Below, one piece after another: positions 44,172 through 52,484 of a stretch of 54,028 bases of DNA. The DNA is from an uncultured Eubacteriales bacterium. Lineage in GTDB: Bacteria; Bacillota; Clostridia; Lachnospirales; CAG-274. The notes under the pieces were generated by a model. That model was not told where the DNA came from, searched no databases, and was given only the letters and a program-made list of their open reading frames with translations. Numbering within the stretch: position 1 is the stretch's first letter; every line of letters begins with the position of its first letter. The translations under genes and the position numbers were made by a program. The stretch covers positions 1-54,028 of the forward strand of contig CAJKOJ010000004.1 of assembly GCA_905201505.1 (NCBI GenBank), written 5' to 3'.

Positions 44172-46160
44172 TTATTTTATATATTTTCTTATATCAACAG
44201 GTATTTCATTATAAGGCTTGCATATTGAAACATTATAGTCATTACCACTGCTTGTTGCAAAATTTAAATCAACAGTGTAATAGTCCGTATTTGTCTCACT
44301 CTCGTCAACATACTCTCCATTATTCATATAAGCCTTAAATATTTTTTTTATCTCTTCGCTCTCATTAATATCGGCAGTAATTTCAGATAAAGAATCATAA
44401 TTATAATCTTCACCATAAACTGATAAATGAACACTTATTAAATCTTCTTCTGTTTTAAGCATTGGTGCATATTTCTTTATTTCTTCACTTATAAGCTTGT
44501 TTGTGTTTTCAAAGTACCTGTTAAGTTCTATATTAAAATCATTTGAAATCCTGTAATCTTTGCCGTTAACATTAATATACTCTGTATAGTTAATTGAAAT
44601 ATGTGTTCCGTTGTATATTCTTTTTACTTCGCTTATTTCTTTATAATTAAATGACATTATATCTTTCTTCAAAGCCTCTGCCAATTTGTCATAATCAATA
44701 TATTTCAACTGTATATCACTTTTTACAAAAATATCATTAGAATAATTAACATAATTAATTTCTTTATCATTATCACTTATAAAAGGGTATAAGGCTTTCT
44801 TGTATTCCGCAGTTTCATAATAAGCTTTAAGGTCTTCTATGTAATCACTTTCCTTTATGCTGTATTCCCTTTCCATTGAAGTTCCGTTTTTAAGATTATA
44901 TTTTAACTTAACCTGCATTAAATTATAATCATCGTTTCTCTTTGTATTTCTATCAGTAATAAGTTTTTTATGAAGTTTTTCCATATCTCCAATTATATTT
45001 TTATCTGTAATTTTACCATTATACAATCTGTCTATTTTTTCACTTTGTGTAATAACCTGTCTTTCGTCATAATTATAAAATCCCCCATACGTATTCTCAG
45101 CAATGTTATTATATGGCTCTATGCTCTCCACTTCATTTATATCAGGAATTCTCTTTTCATATCCTGTTATATCAAATACAAAGCCTAATTTTACAACTGC
45201 CGTAATTACAACAAAAACGCATAACGGCTTAAAAAGACCTTTTATACTAAAACTCTTTTGATTAAGCATAAAAGCAGCAATAAGTGCAGCACAGCCTAAA
45301 GGCAATGAACCTATAAAAAGTGTATTAACCTCCCATATTTCATTTATTGCCACACCTCCTGCATAGCCGAAACATAAAGCAGCAGCATACATAAATACAG
45401 GTCTGAGATTTTTGAACACTACAATTTCTTCACAGCTTTCAAGCTCCCTTATTTTGTATAAAATCCAGCTAGCAGCCAGTAATATTAATATAATAATAAT
45501 ATATAAAACAGAACTTTTACTCCATATATTATCAATGCCCATTAAATATATTTTTTCATATAACCCTGATAAATCAGATGTATATCCATACAAATTATTA
45601 TGCAGAATATAGTCTGTAATACTTATTAAAAAAGCAGGAAAAATCATAATTCCGGCTGAAAATACATACGCAGCAATTGTATTGCCAGTAATCATTACGG
45701 CAAAAACAGTCATCATAAAAGCAAGAGCAGCATATACACTGCATGTATAAAAATACTTAAACGCAAATCCCGCTTCTGCACCTGCATATATACATTCAAA
45801 GCCAATTGCAGCACTTGAAATAAAAACAGGTATGAAAATTAAAATTCCCCCTGCCAAAATATGAGATAAATATTGTGTTTTTCTTGTGACAGGTATACCA
45901 TGCATATTTGATACAGCATTACTCTTATGCAAGTATGAAAATATCATTCCCGCAAGAAAAAAGGCTGTAGCAAAGACTAAAAGTCCCTCATCTGTTCTAT
46001 AGTAATAATTTCTATCTCCGCCGCTTATTAAATAATCTGCAACAGTATTGGGCAGCACAAATAGAGCCATAAATATCATTAATACCGCAGATACCCACCA
46101 AAATCTTTTAAAATCCGACTTAATAACGCTTTTATTAAACAATGATGTTTTCAAATTCAT
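44172..46160 (-). CDS. ABC-2-type permease with large extracytoplasmic region
   Basis: A 662-residue membrane protein. About ten hydrophobic segments occupy residues 20-330, with an ABC-2-like MHGIPVTRKTQYLSHILAG loop around residues 85-105. A largely hydrophilic region (about 335-662), rich in Asn, Tyr and Glu, follows the last helix and probably lies outside the cell. Its gene overlaps the ATPase gene by 26 bp, so the two proteins are coupled. The exported substrate is unknown; YtrA-linked transporters often respond to cell-wall-active compounds. Confidence 0.85.
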   Translation of the reverse strand: MNLKTSLFNKSVIKSDFKRFWWVSAVLMIFMALFVLPNTVADYLISGGDRNYYYRTDEGLLVFATAFFLAGMIFSYLHKSNAVSNMHGIPVTRKTQYLSHILAGGILIFIPVFISSAAIGFECIYAGAEAGFAFKYFYTCSVYAALAFMMTVFAVMITGNTIAAYVFSAGIMIFPAFLISITDYILHNNLYGYTSDLSGLYEKIYLMGIDNIWSKSSVLYIIIILILLAASWILYKIRELESCEEIVVFKNLRPVFMYAAALCFGYAGGVAINEIWEVNTLFIGSLPLGCAALIAAFMLNQKSFSIKGLFKPLCVFVVITAVVKLGFVFDITGYEKRIPDINEVESIEPYNNIAENTYGGFYNYDERQVITQSEKIDRLYNGKITDKNIIGDMEKLHKKLITDRNTKRNDDYNLMQVKLKYNLKNGTSMEREYSIKESDYIEDLKAYYETAEYKKALYPFISDNDKEINYVNYSNDIFVKSDIQLKYIDYDKLAEALKKDIMSFNYKEISEVKRIYNGTHISINYTEYINVNGKDYRISNDFNIELNRYFENTNKLISEEIKKYAPMLKTEEDLISVHLSVYGEDYNYDSLSEITADINESEEIKKIFKAYMNNGEYVDESETNTDYYTVDLNFATSSGNDYNVSICKPYNEIPVDIRKYIK

Positions 46161-47034
46161 ATCCCATACCCCCTAATTCATAAATAAATATTTCCTCTAA
46201 AGTAAGCGGAAGTATATCACAGAGGAGCGGCTCATATTTGTAAGCTTTACTCTTTATTTCATCAACATTTCCCTTTACAATATATGTTTCAACACTTCCA
46301 AACTTATTGTAGTGAAGTACGTCCATTTCCTCTTTAAATTTTTCTGATGTATCACCCTTAAAGGCAATCTGCACCTTATGTATTTCACCTTTTACATCAT
46401 CAAGAGCCTTTTCAATTACAACCTTGCCGTTATACATTATTCCAACATGGTCACAAACATCTTCAAGCTCTCTTAAATTGTGACTTGATACAAGCACAGT
46501 CATACTTCTTTCCGCAACTTCCTGCAAAATGACAGCCCATGTATTTCTTCTCATTACAGGGTCAAGACCGTCTACTGGCTCATCAAGCACCATTATATCA
46601 GGTCTTGCACATATACCTAACCAAAATGCTACTTGCTTTTGCATTCCTTTTGACAGCCTGCGGCATTTTCTTTTAACGTCAATTTTAAATATATTCTTTA
46701 ATTTTTCAAATACACCCCAGTCCCAGCTTTCATATATTTCAGAATAATATTTTGCCATTTCAATAATAGAATAAGTTGTAAAAAAGAACAAATCATCACT
46801 TATATATACTATTCTTTGTTTCAGTTTACTGTTTTCATATACAACCTCGCCATCAACAAATATATTTCCGCTGTCATATCTATATATACCCATTAAACAT
46901 TTTATAAAGGTTGTTTTGCCTGCTCCATTTGGACCAATAAGTCCATATACAGAACCCTTTTTAACATTAAGTGAAAGTCCGTCAAGAGCATTAAACCCAT
47001 CAAAGCTCTTATTTACATTTTCAGCCTTTATCAT
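46135..47034 (-). CDS. ABC transporter ATP-binding protein
   Basis: A 299-residue ATPase. Walker A GPNGAGKTT, signature-like LSKGMQKQVAF (a variant of LSGGQ), Walker B IMVLDEPVDGLD and the switch His in VSSHN are present. ATG 47034 is preferred with GGAGG six bases upstream; the ATG one codon earlier is also possible. The start overlaps the end of the GntR gene and the stop overlaps the permease start. It energises the permease at 44172. Confidence 0.93.
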   Translation of the reverse strand: MIKAENVNKSFDGFNALDGLSLNVKKGSVYGLIGPNGAGKTTFIKCLMGIYRYDSGNIFVDGEVVYENSKLKQRIVYISDDLFFFTTYSIIEMAKYYSEIYESWDWGVFEKLKNIFKIDVKRKCRRLSKGMQKQVAFWLGICARPDIMVLDEPVDGLDPVMRRNTWAVILQEVAERSMTVLVSSHNLRELEDVCDHVGIMYNGKVVIEKALDDVKGEIHKVQIAFKGDTSEKFKEEMDVLHYNKFGSVETYIVKGNVDEIKSKAYKYEPLLCDILPLTLEEIFIYELGGMGYEFENIIV

Positions 47035-47401
47035 CATACTCCTCCTCATATACATAATTTATAACTTTTATAATATCACTTTTGTCTGTACCCAGATATT
47101 TCAGCTCCTTTACAGCTGTTTCAAGCTCTTCAAGTCCCTCTTCCATTTTTATTGTCTTAACGCTTTTTTTCATAGGTGCTACAAAATACCCTTTTGCCTT
47201 TTGAGAGTATATATACCCCTCCATTTCAAGTTCCTTGTATGCTCTTTGTATGGTGTTCGGATTTATAGCAAGCTGTGCGGCAACTTCTCTTACAGAAGGC
47301 AGTTTTTCGTGTTCTGTCATAGCACCATTTATAATATATTCCTTTGTCTTTTCCTTAATCTGCTCATATATAGGTCTATGATCACCATAATTTAATTCCA
47401 T
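47021..47401 (-). CDS. GntR-family regulator, YtrA type
   Basis: A 126-residue regulator. An N-terminal winged helix with PIYEQIKEKTKEYIINGAM and LPSVREVAAQLAINPNTIQRAYKELEMEG (the GntR recognition helix) is followed by a short C-terminal helical region of the YtrA subfamily. GAGGTGAG precedes ATG 47401, and a longer frame would start inside the -35 box. It is first in an operon with the ABC transporter it most likely represses. A candidate operator overlaps the -10. Confidence 0.93.
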   Translation of the reverse strand: MELNYGDHRPIYEQIKEKTKEYIINGAMTEHEKLPSVREVAAQLAINPNTIQRAYKELEMEGYIYSQKAKGYFVAPMKKSVKTIKMEEGLEELETAVKELKYLGTDKSDIIKVINYVYEEEYDDKG

Positions 47402-47422
47402 TTTCTCACCTCGCCGTCTTAT

Positions 47423-47464
47423 CTGTCTATTATTTATAATACAGTAAACACAATACATTGTCAA
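47423..47464 (-). promoter_or_regulatory. Promoter and candidate operator of the gntR-ABC operon
   Basis: On the minus strand: TTGACA (47459-47464), 17 bp, TATTAT (47436-47441). An inverted repeat, ATTAT/ATAAT flanked by CTGT/ACAG (47423-47444, arms slightly offset), covers the -10 and the start region. This is a good position for autorepression by the GntR protein. Confidence 0.65.
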
Positions 47465-47486
47465 TAGCTTTCATTATATTAAACAC

Positions 47487-47516
47487 AAAAAAAGCTGTTG
47501 CACAAGCAACAGCTTT
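47487..47516 (-). terminator. Terminator of rplJ-rplL
   Basis: Arms aaagctgttg (47491-47500) and caacagcttt (47507-47516) with a six-base loop. On the minus strand a run of seven Ts follows. Confidence 0.9.
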
Positions 47517-47532
47517 CTTAAGTGTGTAATAA

Positions 47533-47910
47533 TTACTTTAAAGTTACCTTAGCGCCAACTTCTTCAAGCTTAGCCTTGATAGAATCAGCTTCTTCCTTAG
47601 AAACAGCTTCCTTAAGCATCTTAGGAGCGCCATCAACAACTTCCTTAGCTTCCTTAAGACCAAGACCAGTGATTTCTCTAACAGTCTTGATAACCTTAAT
47701 CTTTTCTGCACCAACTTCTGTTAATTCTACATCGAATTCAGACTTTTCTTCTTCAGCAGCACCGCCTGCAGCAGCACCTGCAGCAACAACCATACCTGCA
47801 GCAGCAGATACGCCGAATTCTTCCTCAGCAGCCTTTACTAAATCGTTAAGCTCAAGAACTGTAAGTTCCTTAACAGCAGCAATAATTTCTTCAATTGATA
47901 ACTTAGCCAT
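47533..47910 (-). CDS. rplL: 50S ribosomal protein L7/L12
   Basis: A 125-residue stalk protein. It has the N-terminal dimerisation region, an Ala/Gly-rich hinge (AAAGMVVAAGAAAGGAAEE) and the C-terminal factor-binding domain (IKTVREITGLGLKEAKEVV). GGAGG precedes ATG. It follows rplJ by 66 bases and is followed by a terminator rather than rpoB. Confidence 0.98.
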   Translation of the reverse strand: MAKLSIEEIIAAVKELTVLELNDLVKAAEEEFGVSAAAGMVVAAGAAAGGAAEEEKSEFDVELTEVGAEKIKVIKTVREITGLGLKEAKEVVDGAPKMLKEAVSKEEADSIKAKLEEVGAKVTLK

Positions 47911-47976
47911 TTTAATTTTCCTCCATTAATTTTAGTTTTTTAATCGTTCAAAAATTGTTTTCAAATTAAGCACAGA

Positions 47977-48477
47977 TTAAGCCTCTGCAGCTTCTCCGTC
48001 CTTGTCTGCAATAGCCTTGATAACTCTTGCAAAAGAACCCATAGGTGACTTGAAGCTTCCCAATAACTTTGAGAGAAGAACCTCTCTTGATGGGATATCA
48101 GCAACAGCAGCCATACCCTTAGCATCATAACAAGTACCCTCAATAACACCAGCCTTGAACTCAAGAGCCTTAGCACTCTTCATAAACTTGTTCATTATAC
48201 CTGCTGCAACCGTTGGGTCTTCGTAGCAGATAGCAATAGCACTAGGACCTTCAAAGTAATCCTTTAAGCCTTCAAACTGAGTGCCTTCTACTGCTAAATT
48301 CATCATAGTGTTCTTGTAAACCTTGTAATCAACGCCGGCCTCTCTTAACTGCTTACGAAGAGCTGTGTCCTCAGCAACAGTAAGACCTCTGGCATCAACT
48401 AAAACAGCAGAACTAGCCTTTTCAAGCTTTTCCTTAATTTCATTTACAACAACCTGCTTTTCAGCAACTTTAGCCAT
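47977..48477 (-). CDS. rplJ: 50S ribosomal protein L10
   Basis: A 166-residue protein that anchors L7/L12 dimers to the ribosome. It has the VDARGLTVAEDTALRKQLREAG core and a C-terminal helix for L12 binding. ATG 48477 follows AGGAGG; a longer frame would read into the leader. Its leader is the conserved L10 leader with a terminator, through which L10 limits its own synthesis in other Firmicutes. Confidence 0.97.
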   Translation of the reverse strand: MAKVAEKQVVVNEIKEKLEKASSAVLVDARGLTVAEDTALRKQLREAGVDYKVYKNTMMNLAVEGTQFEGLKDYFEGPSAIAICYEDPTVAAGIMNKFMKSAKALEFKAGVIEGTCYDAKGMAAVADIPSREVLLSKLLGSFKSPMGSFARVIKAIADKDGEAAEA

Positions 48478-48507
48478 TATTACACCTCCTATATTATTTA
48501 AGCCGTA

Positions 48508-48613
48508 TAAAAAAAACTCCCTGCGCACAGACAGGGAGGTAAAATACAAATCAAATGTATCCTCGGCAGGTAGTTAAACGTTACGACATGTTGTCACCTG
48601 CTGTCTACGGCAC
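48508..48613 (-). promoter_or_regulatory. L10 (rplJL) leader with attenuator
   Basis: The minus-strand leader starts with GTGCCGTAGACAGCAGGTG, continues with the paired CAGGTGACA / TACCTGCCGAGG elements typical of the Firmicutes L10 leader, and ends in the hairpin CTCCCTG/CAGGGAG (48517-48538) followed by nine Us (48508-48516). L10 binding is known to favour termination in this RNA family. The promoter TTGACA (48644-48649), 17 bp, TATTAT (48621-48626) lies just upstream. Confidence 0.9.
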
Positions 48614-48620
48614 TTTTTGT

Positions 48621-48649
48621 ATAATAACATAATATAAAACATTTGTCAA
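48621..48649 (-). promoter_or_regulatory. Promoter of rplJ-rplL
   Basis: On the minus strand: TTGACA (48644-48649), 17 bp, TATTAT (48621-48626). It lies immediately after the sseB-like gene, so the ribosomal pair is transcribed separately. Confidence 0.85.
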
Positions 48650-48661
48650 TAGTTTTTTTAT

Positions 48662-49060
48662 TTAATTTTTCTTAACCTTAATATGACTTTTAACCTTATT
48701 CAAAAAGTCCTTTTTCAATGCCATACTGTTTCCGCCATGGTCAATTAACACTCCGGCATAATCTGCACCTTCAACATTAATTATACCACACACATCCCTG
48801 TAGTTAAGCTCAAGGAACTGAACATCTTTTCTCCATGCTCCAATAGCTTCCACATTTGTAAACACAAGCAAAAAGCTTCCGCTTTCTGCAGCAATTGAAT
48901 AGTAACCCATCTTTGTAATATTATGTGTTTCCTCATCAGCCTCAACAACAACTGGTACAAAGAGTTTCTCACTAATCAGCCTGGTAACAAACTCAGTCTT
49001 ATTATCATCAGACGCATTTTCTTTTAATTTTAAAATACTATCAGCCAGTTCTTTACTCAT
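48662..49060 (-). CDS. SseB-family protein, copy 1 (N-terminal domain only)
   Basis: A 132-residue protein consisting of one SseB N-terminal domain: an early helix (ADSILKLKE), RLISEKLFVPVVVEADEE, LLVFTNVEAIGAW and the late VLIDHGGNSMALKKDFL. SseB-type domains are common in Firmicutes, often in type VII-like or unknown contexts, and their function is not established. AGAGGTG precedes ATG 49060. It lies 10 bp after copy 2. Confidence 0.8.
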   Translation of the reverse strand: MSKELADSILKLKENASDDNKTEFVTRLISEKLFVPVVVEADEETHNITKMGYYSIAAESGSFLLVFTNVEAIGAWRKDVQFLELNYRDVCGIINVEGADYAGVLIDHGGNSMALKKDFLNKVKSHIKVKKN

Positions 49061-49070
49061 ATAACACCTC

Positions 49071-49835
49071 TTATTTACTGTAAAAAGGAGTAACACCTTT
49101 TATATATTTTTGTGCAACCTTGTCAAAGGATGGCATTAATCCAATAGTTTCACCTTTTTTCATTGCAGTATGTGCAGCAGCAGCAATACCATCAAAAGCC
49201 TCTTTCAGACTGCCGTCCTTACAAAACTCCACAACAAGAACGGGAGTAGCTTTATCTTCCCCTTTTCTTATTGTCTGCATAAGATATGCCCTGCTTACAT
49301 TATTCTGATCTTCAAAATACTTATAAAGTGTATTTACAAGTTCTTTCGGAGGATTTTCAAAAGGCTTTAGTCCTATATTTCCCTCAGTCTGTATCTTTTC
49401 AGGTTTAATTACAACTTCAGGATTGGCTGCCTTTTCAATATTTTGTATCAAACTCTTTTGTATTGCCATATTACACCCGCAGGGGTCAATAACAAAGCCG
49501 TCATAATCCTTAACACTCATTGCAAGTTTTTTTATATCATCATAACTTCTTATAAGATACATTTTATTAGGATTTTTGTTCCATTTTTCATATTCCTCAC
49601 CACTTGTAAAAACAGCAAGATAAACAAGTCCTTTACTTGTCCTCATTGAAAAATAGTTTACGGTTGCATCCGCAGGAATTTTGTTATTAACAGGTTCGGG
49701 AATAATTACTACAGGCAGTATAAATTTAGAATTTATAAGCTTTTGTAAGAACCAAAGCCTGTTTTCCTGAGTAGTTTTTTCCTTAAGCCTTGATACAGCA
49801 TCAATAAGAGCAGTATTGTCAATAGGAATATTCAT
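49071..49835 (-). CDS. SseB-family protein, copy 2 (SseB plus SseB_C)
   Basis: A 254-residue protein with an SseB N-terminal domain (1-135; NSKFILPVVIIPEP, VYLAVFTSGEEYEKW, GFVIDPCGCNMAIQKSLI) and an SseB C-terminal domain (about 150-254; PPKELVNTLYKYFEDQ, VLVVEFCKDGSLKEAFDGIAAAA). GGAGG precedes ATG. It is the only one of the three copies with both domains. Confidence 0.82.
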   Translation of the reverse strand: MNIPIDNTALIDAVSRLKEKTTQENRLWFLQKLINSKFILPVVIIPEPVNNKIPADATVNYFSMRTSKGLVYLAVFTSGEEYEKWNKNPNKMYLIRSYDDIKKLAMSVKDYDGFVIDPCGCNMAIQKSLIQNIEKAANPEVVIKPEKIQTEGNIGLKPFENPPKELVNTLYKYFEDQNNVSRAYLMQTIRKGEDKATPVLVVEFCKDGSLKEAFDGIAAAAHTAMKKGETIGLMPSFDKVAQKYIKGVTPFYSK

Positions 49836-49850
49836 TATAAAATTCCTCCA

Positions 49851-50246
49851 TTACTCCTTAGGCATCATTTCCTCTTTGAGAATTGCAACATTCTCGCCCT
49901 TTTCATCAATAATAAACCCGTCAAGACCACTGTTTTCCTTTATAACAATTTCTCTTATTGTTGCAAAGTTATGCAGAACACCTATAATATCATCTCTTCC
50001 GCCATAGCTTTTTTCAAGTTCCTCCTGACTGGAGAAAACACTTAAATAAGTATGACCTTCATTTGATGTTAAAGCACAGTACCTACCACTTTTTTTATTG
50101 CCTTCACTCTTATCAACAGCAACAGGCACATAAAATACGGTATCAACTACAGCCTTATAGAACTCCTCCTGAAAAATTACAGTTTTAACTGCCTTAAACT
50201 GCTTCATAGCTTCTACAAGCTTAGTGTTGTCTGGTTTCTTATTCAT
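49851..50246 (-). CDS. SseB-family protein, copy 3 (N-terminal domain only)
   Basis: A 131-residue protein with the same plan as copy 1 (KAVVDTVFYVPVAVDKSE, TYLSVFSSQEELEKSYG, GFIIDEKGENVAILKEEM). ATG 50246 follows GAGAGG; the longer frame begins inside that site. It is the first of the SseB copies after the nitronate monooxygenase-like gene. Confidence 0.8.
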   Translation of the reverse strand: MNKKPDNTKLVEAMKQFKAVKTVIFQEEFYKAVVDTVFYVPVAVDKSEGNKKSGRYCALTSNEGHTYLSVFSSQEELEKSYGGRDDIIGVLHNFATIREIVIKENSGLDGFIIDEKGENVAILKEEMMPKE

Positions 50247-50318
50247 TTTCTTACCTCTCATTACTTTTTCTATATTTTTTTAATTATTATACATATACAA
50301 GGCAGGAACTTTCTCCTT

Positions 50319-51368
50319 TTATCTTTCCAAAACCTCATCAATTATATCCTTAACAGTTGATATTTTATCAACCTTGTAAACATTTTCTCCGCAAAATACC
50401 AGTGCATTATCAATGTCACCGTTAGCTCCATTAAACAAAGCCTGAGAAATACAATATGGTATAGTCTTTGGATCACAGTGAACAAGACACTTAAAACAGC
50501 GTGATATTTTACAACCATCAGGCACAATATCCTTTATAAAATGGTTATTAAGTGCTCTTCCCGGCATACCCACAGGACTTTTAACAATCTTTACATCTTC
50601 AAGCTTAGCATTTACGTAAGCTTTTTTAAATTCTATATCGGCATCGCATTCCTCTGTTGCAACAAATCGTGTTGCCATCTGTACGCCGTCAAGCCCCAGA
50701 TCTTCAATGCAATGTTTAACATCCTCCTTTGAGAATACTCCGCCTCCAAATACCACAGGTATAGTCTTATTATACTTTTGTTCAAATTCCTTTTTAGTTT
50801 CCAGTATTTTGAGAATTTCATCATCAAAATTTTCAATACTCATAACCTCTTCAGCCTTAAAACCAAGGTGTCCGCCTGCCTTAGGTCCTTCAATAACAAG
50901 CAAATCAGGCAGTCTGTTATACTTTTTCATCCAGCGGGAAAATATTACCTTACACGCCTTTGCAGATGAAACAATTGGTGCAAGCTTTATATCAGACCCT
51001 TCCGCAAACTTAGGTAAATCCATAGGCAGCCCTGCACCTGATATAATTATATCAGCACCGTTTTCTATACAGCACTTAACAAAATCCTCATAATGAGTTA
51101 CAGCAACCATAATATTAACGCCAATTATACCACCATCAGACTGTTCCTTTGCCAGTCTTATTTCTCTTGAAAGTGCTCTCATATTAGCATCAAAGGTATT
51201 AGTATAAAAATCAGGCTCACGAAAACCCGGCTGAGCTGCAGAAATTACGCCGATACCGCCTTCTCTTGCTACTGCCGCAGCAAGTTTGTGGAGGCTGATA
51301 CCTACGCCCATTCCGCCCTGCACTATAGGAATATTTGCGACTAAATCTCCAATTACTAATTTTTTCAT
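50319..51368 (-). CDS. Nitronate monooxygenase-family flavoprotein
   Basis: A 349-residue FMN-binding TIM barrel of the 2-nitropropane dioxygenase / FabK class. Motifs are IVQGGMGVGIS at the N-terminus, IIGVNIMVAV, IISGAGLP, the GPKAGGHLGF phosphate-loop region with its His, and VVFGGGVFSKEDV. A C-terminal Cys cluster (CFKCLVHCDPKTIPYC) could hold a metal or disulfide. Substrates in anaerobes are uncertain; alternatives are an enoyl-ACP reductase-like or other flavin oxidoreductase role. GAGGT precedes ATG. It heads a run with the SseB genes. Confidence 0.85.
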   Translation of the reverse strand: MKKLVIGDLVANIPIVQGGMGVGISLHKLAAAVAREGGIGVISAAQPGFREPDFYTNTFDANMRALSREIRLAKEQSDGGIIGVNIMVAVTHYEDFVKCCIENGADIIISGAGLPMDLPKFAEGSDIKLAPIVSSAKACKVIFSRWMKKYNRLPDLLVIEGPKAGGHLGFKAEEVMSIENFDDEILKILETKKEFEQKYNKTIPVVFGGGVFSKEDVKHCIEDLGLDGVQMATRFVATEECDADIEFKKAYVNAKLEDVKIVKSPVGMPGRALNNHFIKDIVPDGCKISRCFKCLVHCDPKTIPYCISQALFNGANGDIDNALVFCGENVYKVDKISTVKDIIDEVLER

Positions 51369-51395
51369 TAAAATTACCTCTTCTATATATTATAA

Positions 51396-51413
51396 TGTAC
51401 ATTTTTCCGTACA
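51396..51413. promoter_or_regulatory. Inverted repeat upstream of the nitronate monooxygenase-like gene
   Basis: TGTAC (51396-51400) and GTACA (51409-51413) flank eight bases just upstream of a TATAAT-like box on the minus strand (about 51390-51395). It could be a small operator. The -35 is weak. Confidence 0.35.
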
Positions 51414-51489
51414 GTTAAACTTACAACTAAAATATTAAATATTCTGTCTTTATAATTATAACATTTAAAATTGTTTTTGTCTATAACTT

Positions 51490-51518
51490 TTGACAGAATT
51501 AAAATAATGTTGTATACT
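51490..51518 (+). promoter_or_regulatory. Promoter of the NusGII-Gx-apbE operon
   Basis: TTGACA (51490-51495), 17 bp, TATACT (51513-51518). It is followed by a leader of about 30 bases and GGGTGG before TTG 51556. Confidence 0.8.
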
Positions 51519-51555
51519 GAAAACACAAATTAATAAGCTGATTGGGTGGTAAAAA

Positions 51556-51939
51556 TTGGACAACAGACATTTTTTTAACATAAGGGATTTAGCAGTTATA
51601 ATAGTACTGCTTTTTATTGCAGTAACTGCCTTTATTATAAGCAATATATATACAATTGGAAAAAGCGAATATGTGCAGATAATATATGACAATCAGATTT
51701 TGGCAGAGCTTCCCCTCGATACAGACACTGAGTATGTTCCTGAATTTAACAAAAATATAATAATAGAAATAAAAGCAGAAAAAGTGCATTTCAAGGCTTC
51801 AGACTGCCCTGATAAAATTTGTGTTAATACAGGCTGGCTTTCACGTCCGGGACAAACTGCAGTTTGTCTGCCCAATAAACTTTCAATAGTTTTAAAGCCT
51901 GCTTTAAATTCCGATGACAATATCGACACAGAAATATAA
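51556..51939 (+). CDS. NusG domain II-containing membrane-anchored protein
   Basis: A 127-residue protein starting at TTG 51556 (GGTGG upstream). One N-terminal membrane helix (about 14-34) is followed by the NusG-II-like domain, with the family pattern SDCPDKICVNTGWLSRPGQTAVCLPNKLSIVL. It is found almost always beside Gx transporters, ApbE and Rnf genes in Clostridia. The role is unknown, probably in maturation of flavin-linked electron-transfer complexes. It is first of a three-gene operon. Confidence 0.88.
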   Translation: MDNRHFFNIRDLAVIIVLLFIAVTAFIISNIYTIGKSEYVQIIYDNQILAELPLDTDTEYVPEFNKNIIIEIKAEKVHFKASDCPDKICVNTGWLSRPGQTAVCLPNKLSIVLKPALNSDDNIDTEI

Positions 51940-51959
51940 TGCTTACAGGAGAAATTAAA

Positions 51960-52484
51960 ATGAATAAATTTTCAAAAGCAAAGTATCTTTCATATATGTC
52001 AATGCTTCTGACACTCATTATTGTTCTCTCAATATTTGAGTCAATGCTGCCTCCTTTTCCTTTGCTTCCCCCGGGGGTAAAAATTGGACTGGCAAATATT
52101 GTTACTATGTACACATTGTTTTTCCTTGGCAAAAAGGAAGCATTCAGCCTTAATATATCAAAGGGAATATTTGTTTTAATTACAAGAGGTTTTACATCTG
52201 GTCTGCTTAGCATCTGCGGCGGATTACTTTCTATTTGTATTATCATAGTTCTTGCCTCAGTATTTAAAAAAAATATTTCATATTTACTTTTAAGTATAGC
52301 AGGAGCCATATTTCATAATATCGGACAGCTTATAGCCATATATTTTATACTTAACAACAAATACACTGTATATTATCTTCCTGTCCTTATTGTATCCGGT
52401 GTTTTAATGGGAAGCATAACAGGCATTTTACTTAAAACTCTCCTTCCGGTATTATCTTATCCATTAAAGGAGACCATAAAATGA
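51960..52484 (+). CDS. Gx transporter family (Hpre_diP_synt_I) membrane protein
   Basis: A 174-residue membrane protein with about five helices. It was annotated in other genomes as heptaprenyl diphosphate synthase component I, but it is now classed as an ECF-like transporter S component. Landmarks are FPLLPPGVKIGLANIVTMY and the C-terminal GVLMGSITG. ATG 51960 follows AGGAG; the longer frame lacks a site. It overlaps apbE by four bases (ATGA). Confidence 0.88.
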   Translation: MNKFSKAKYLSYMSMLLTLIIVLSIFESMLPPFPLLPPGVKIGLANIVTMYTLFFLGKKEAFSLNISKGIFVLITRGFTSGLLSICGGLLSICIIIVLASVFKKNISYLLLSIAGAIFHNIGQLIAIYFILNNKYTVYYLPVLIVSGVLMGSITGILLKTLLPVLSYPLKETIK

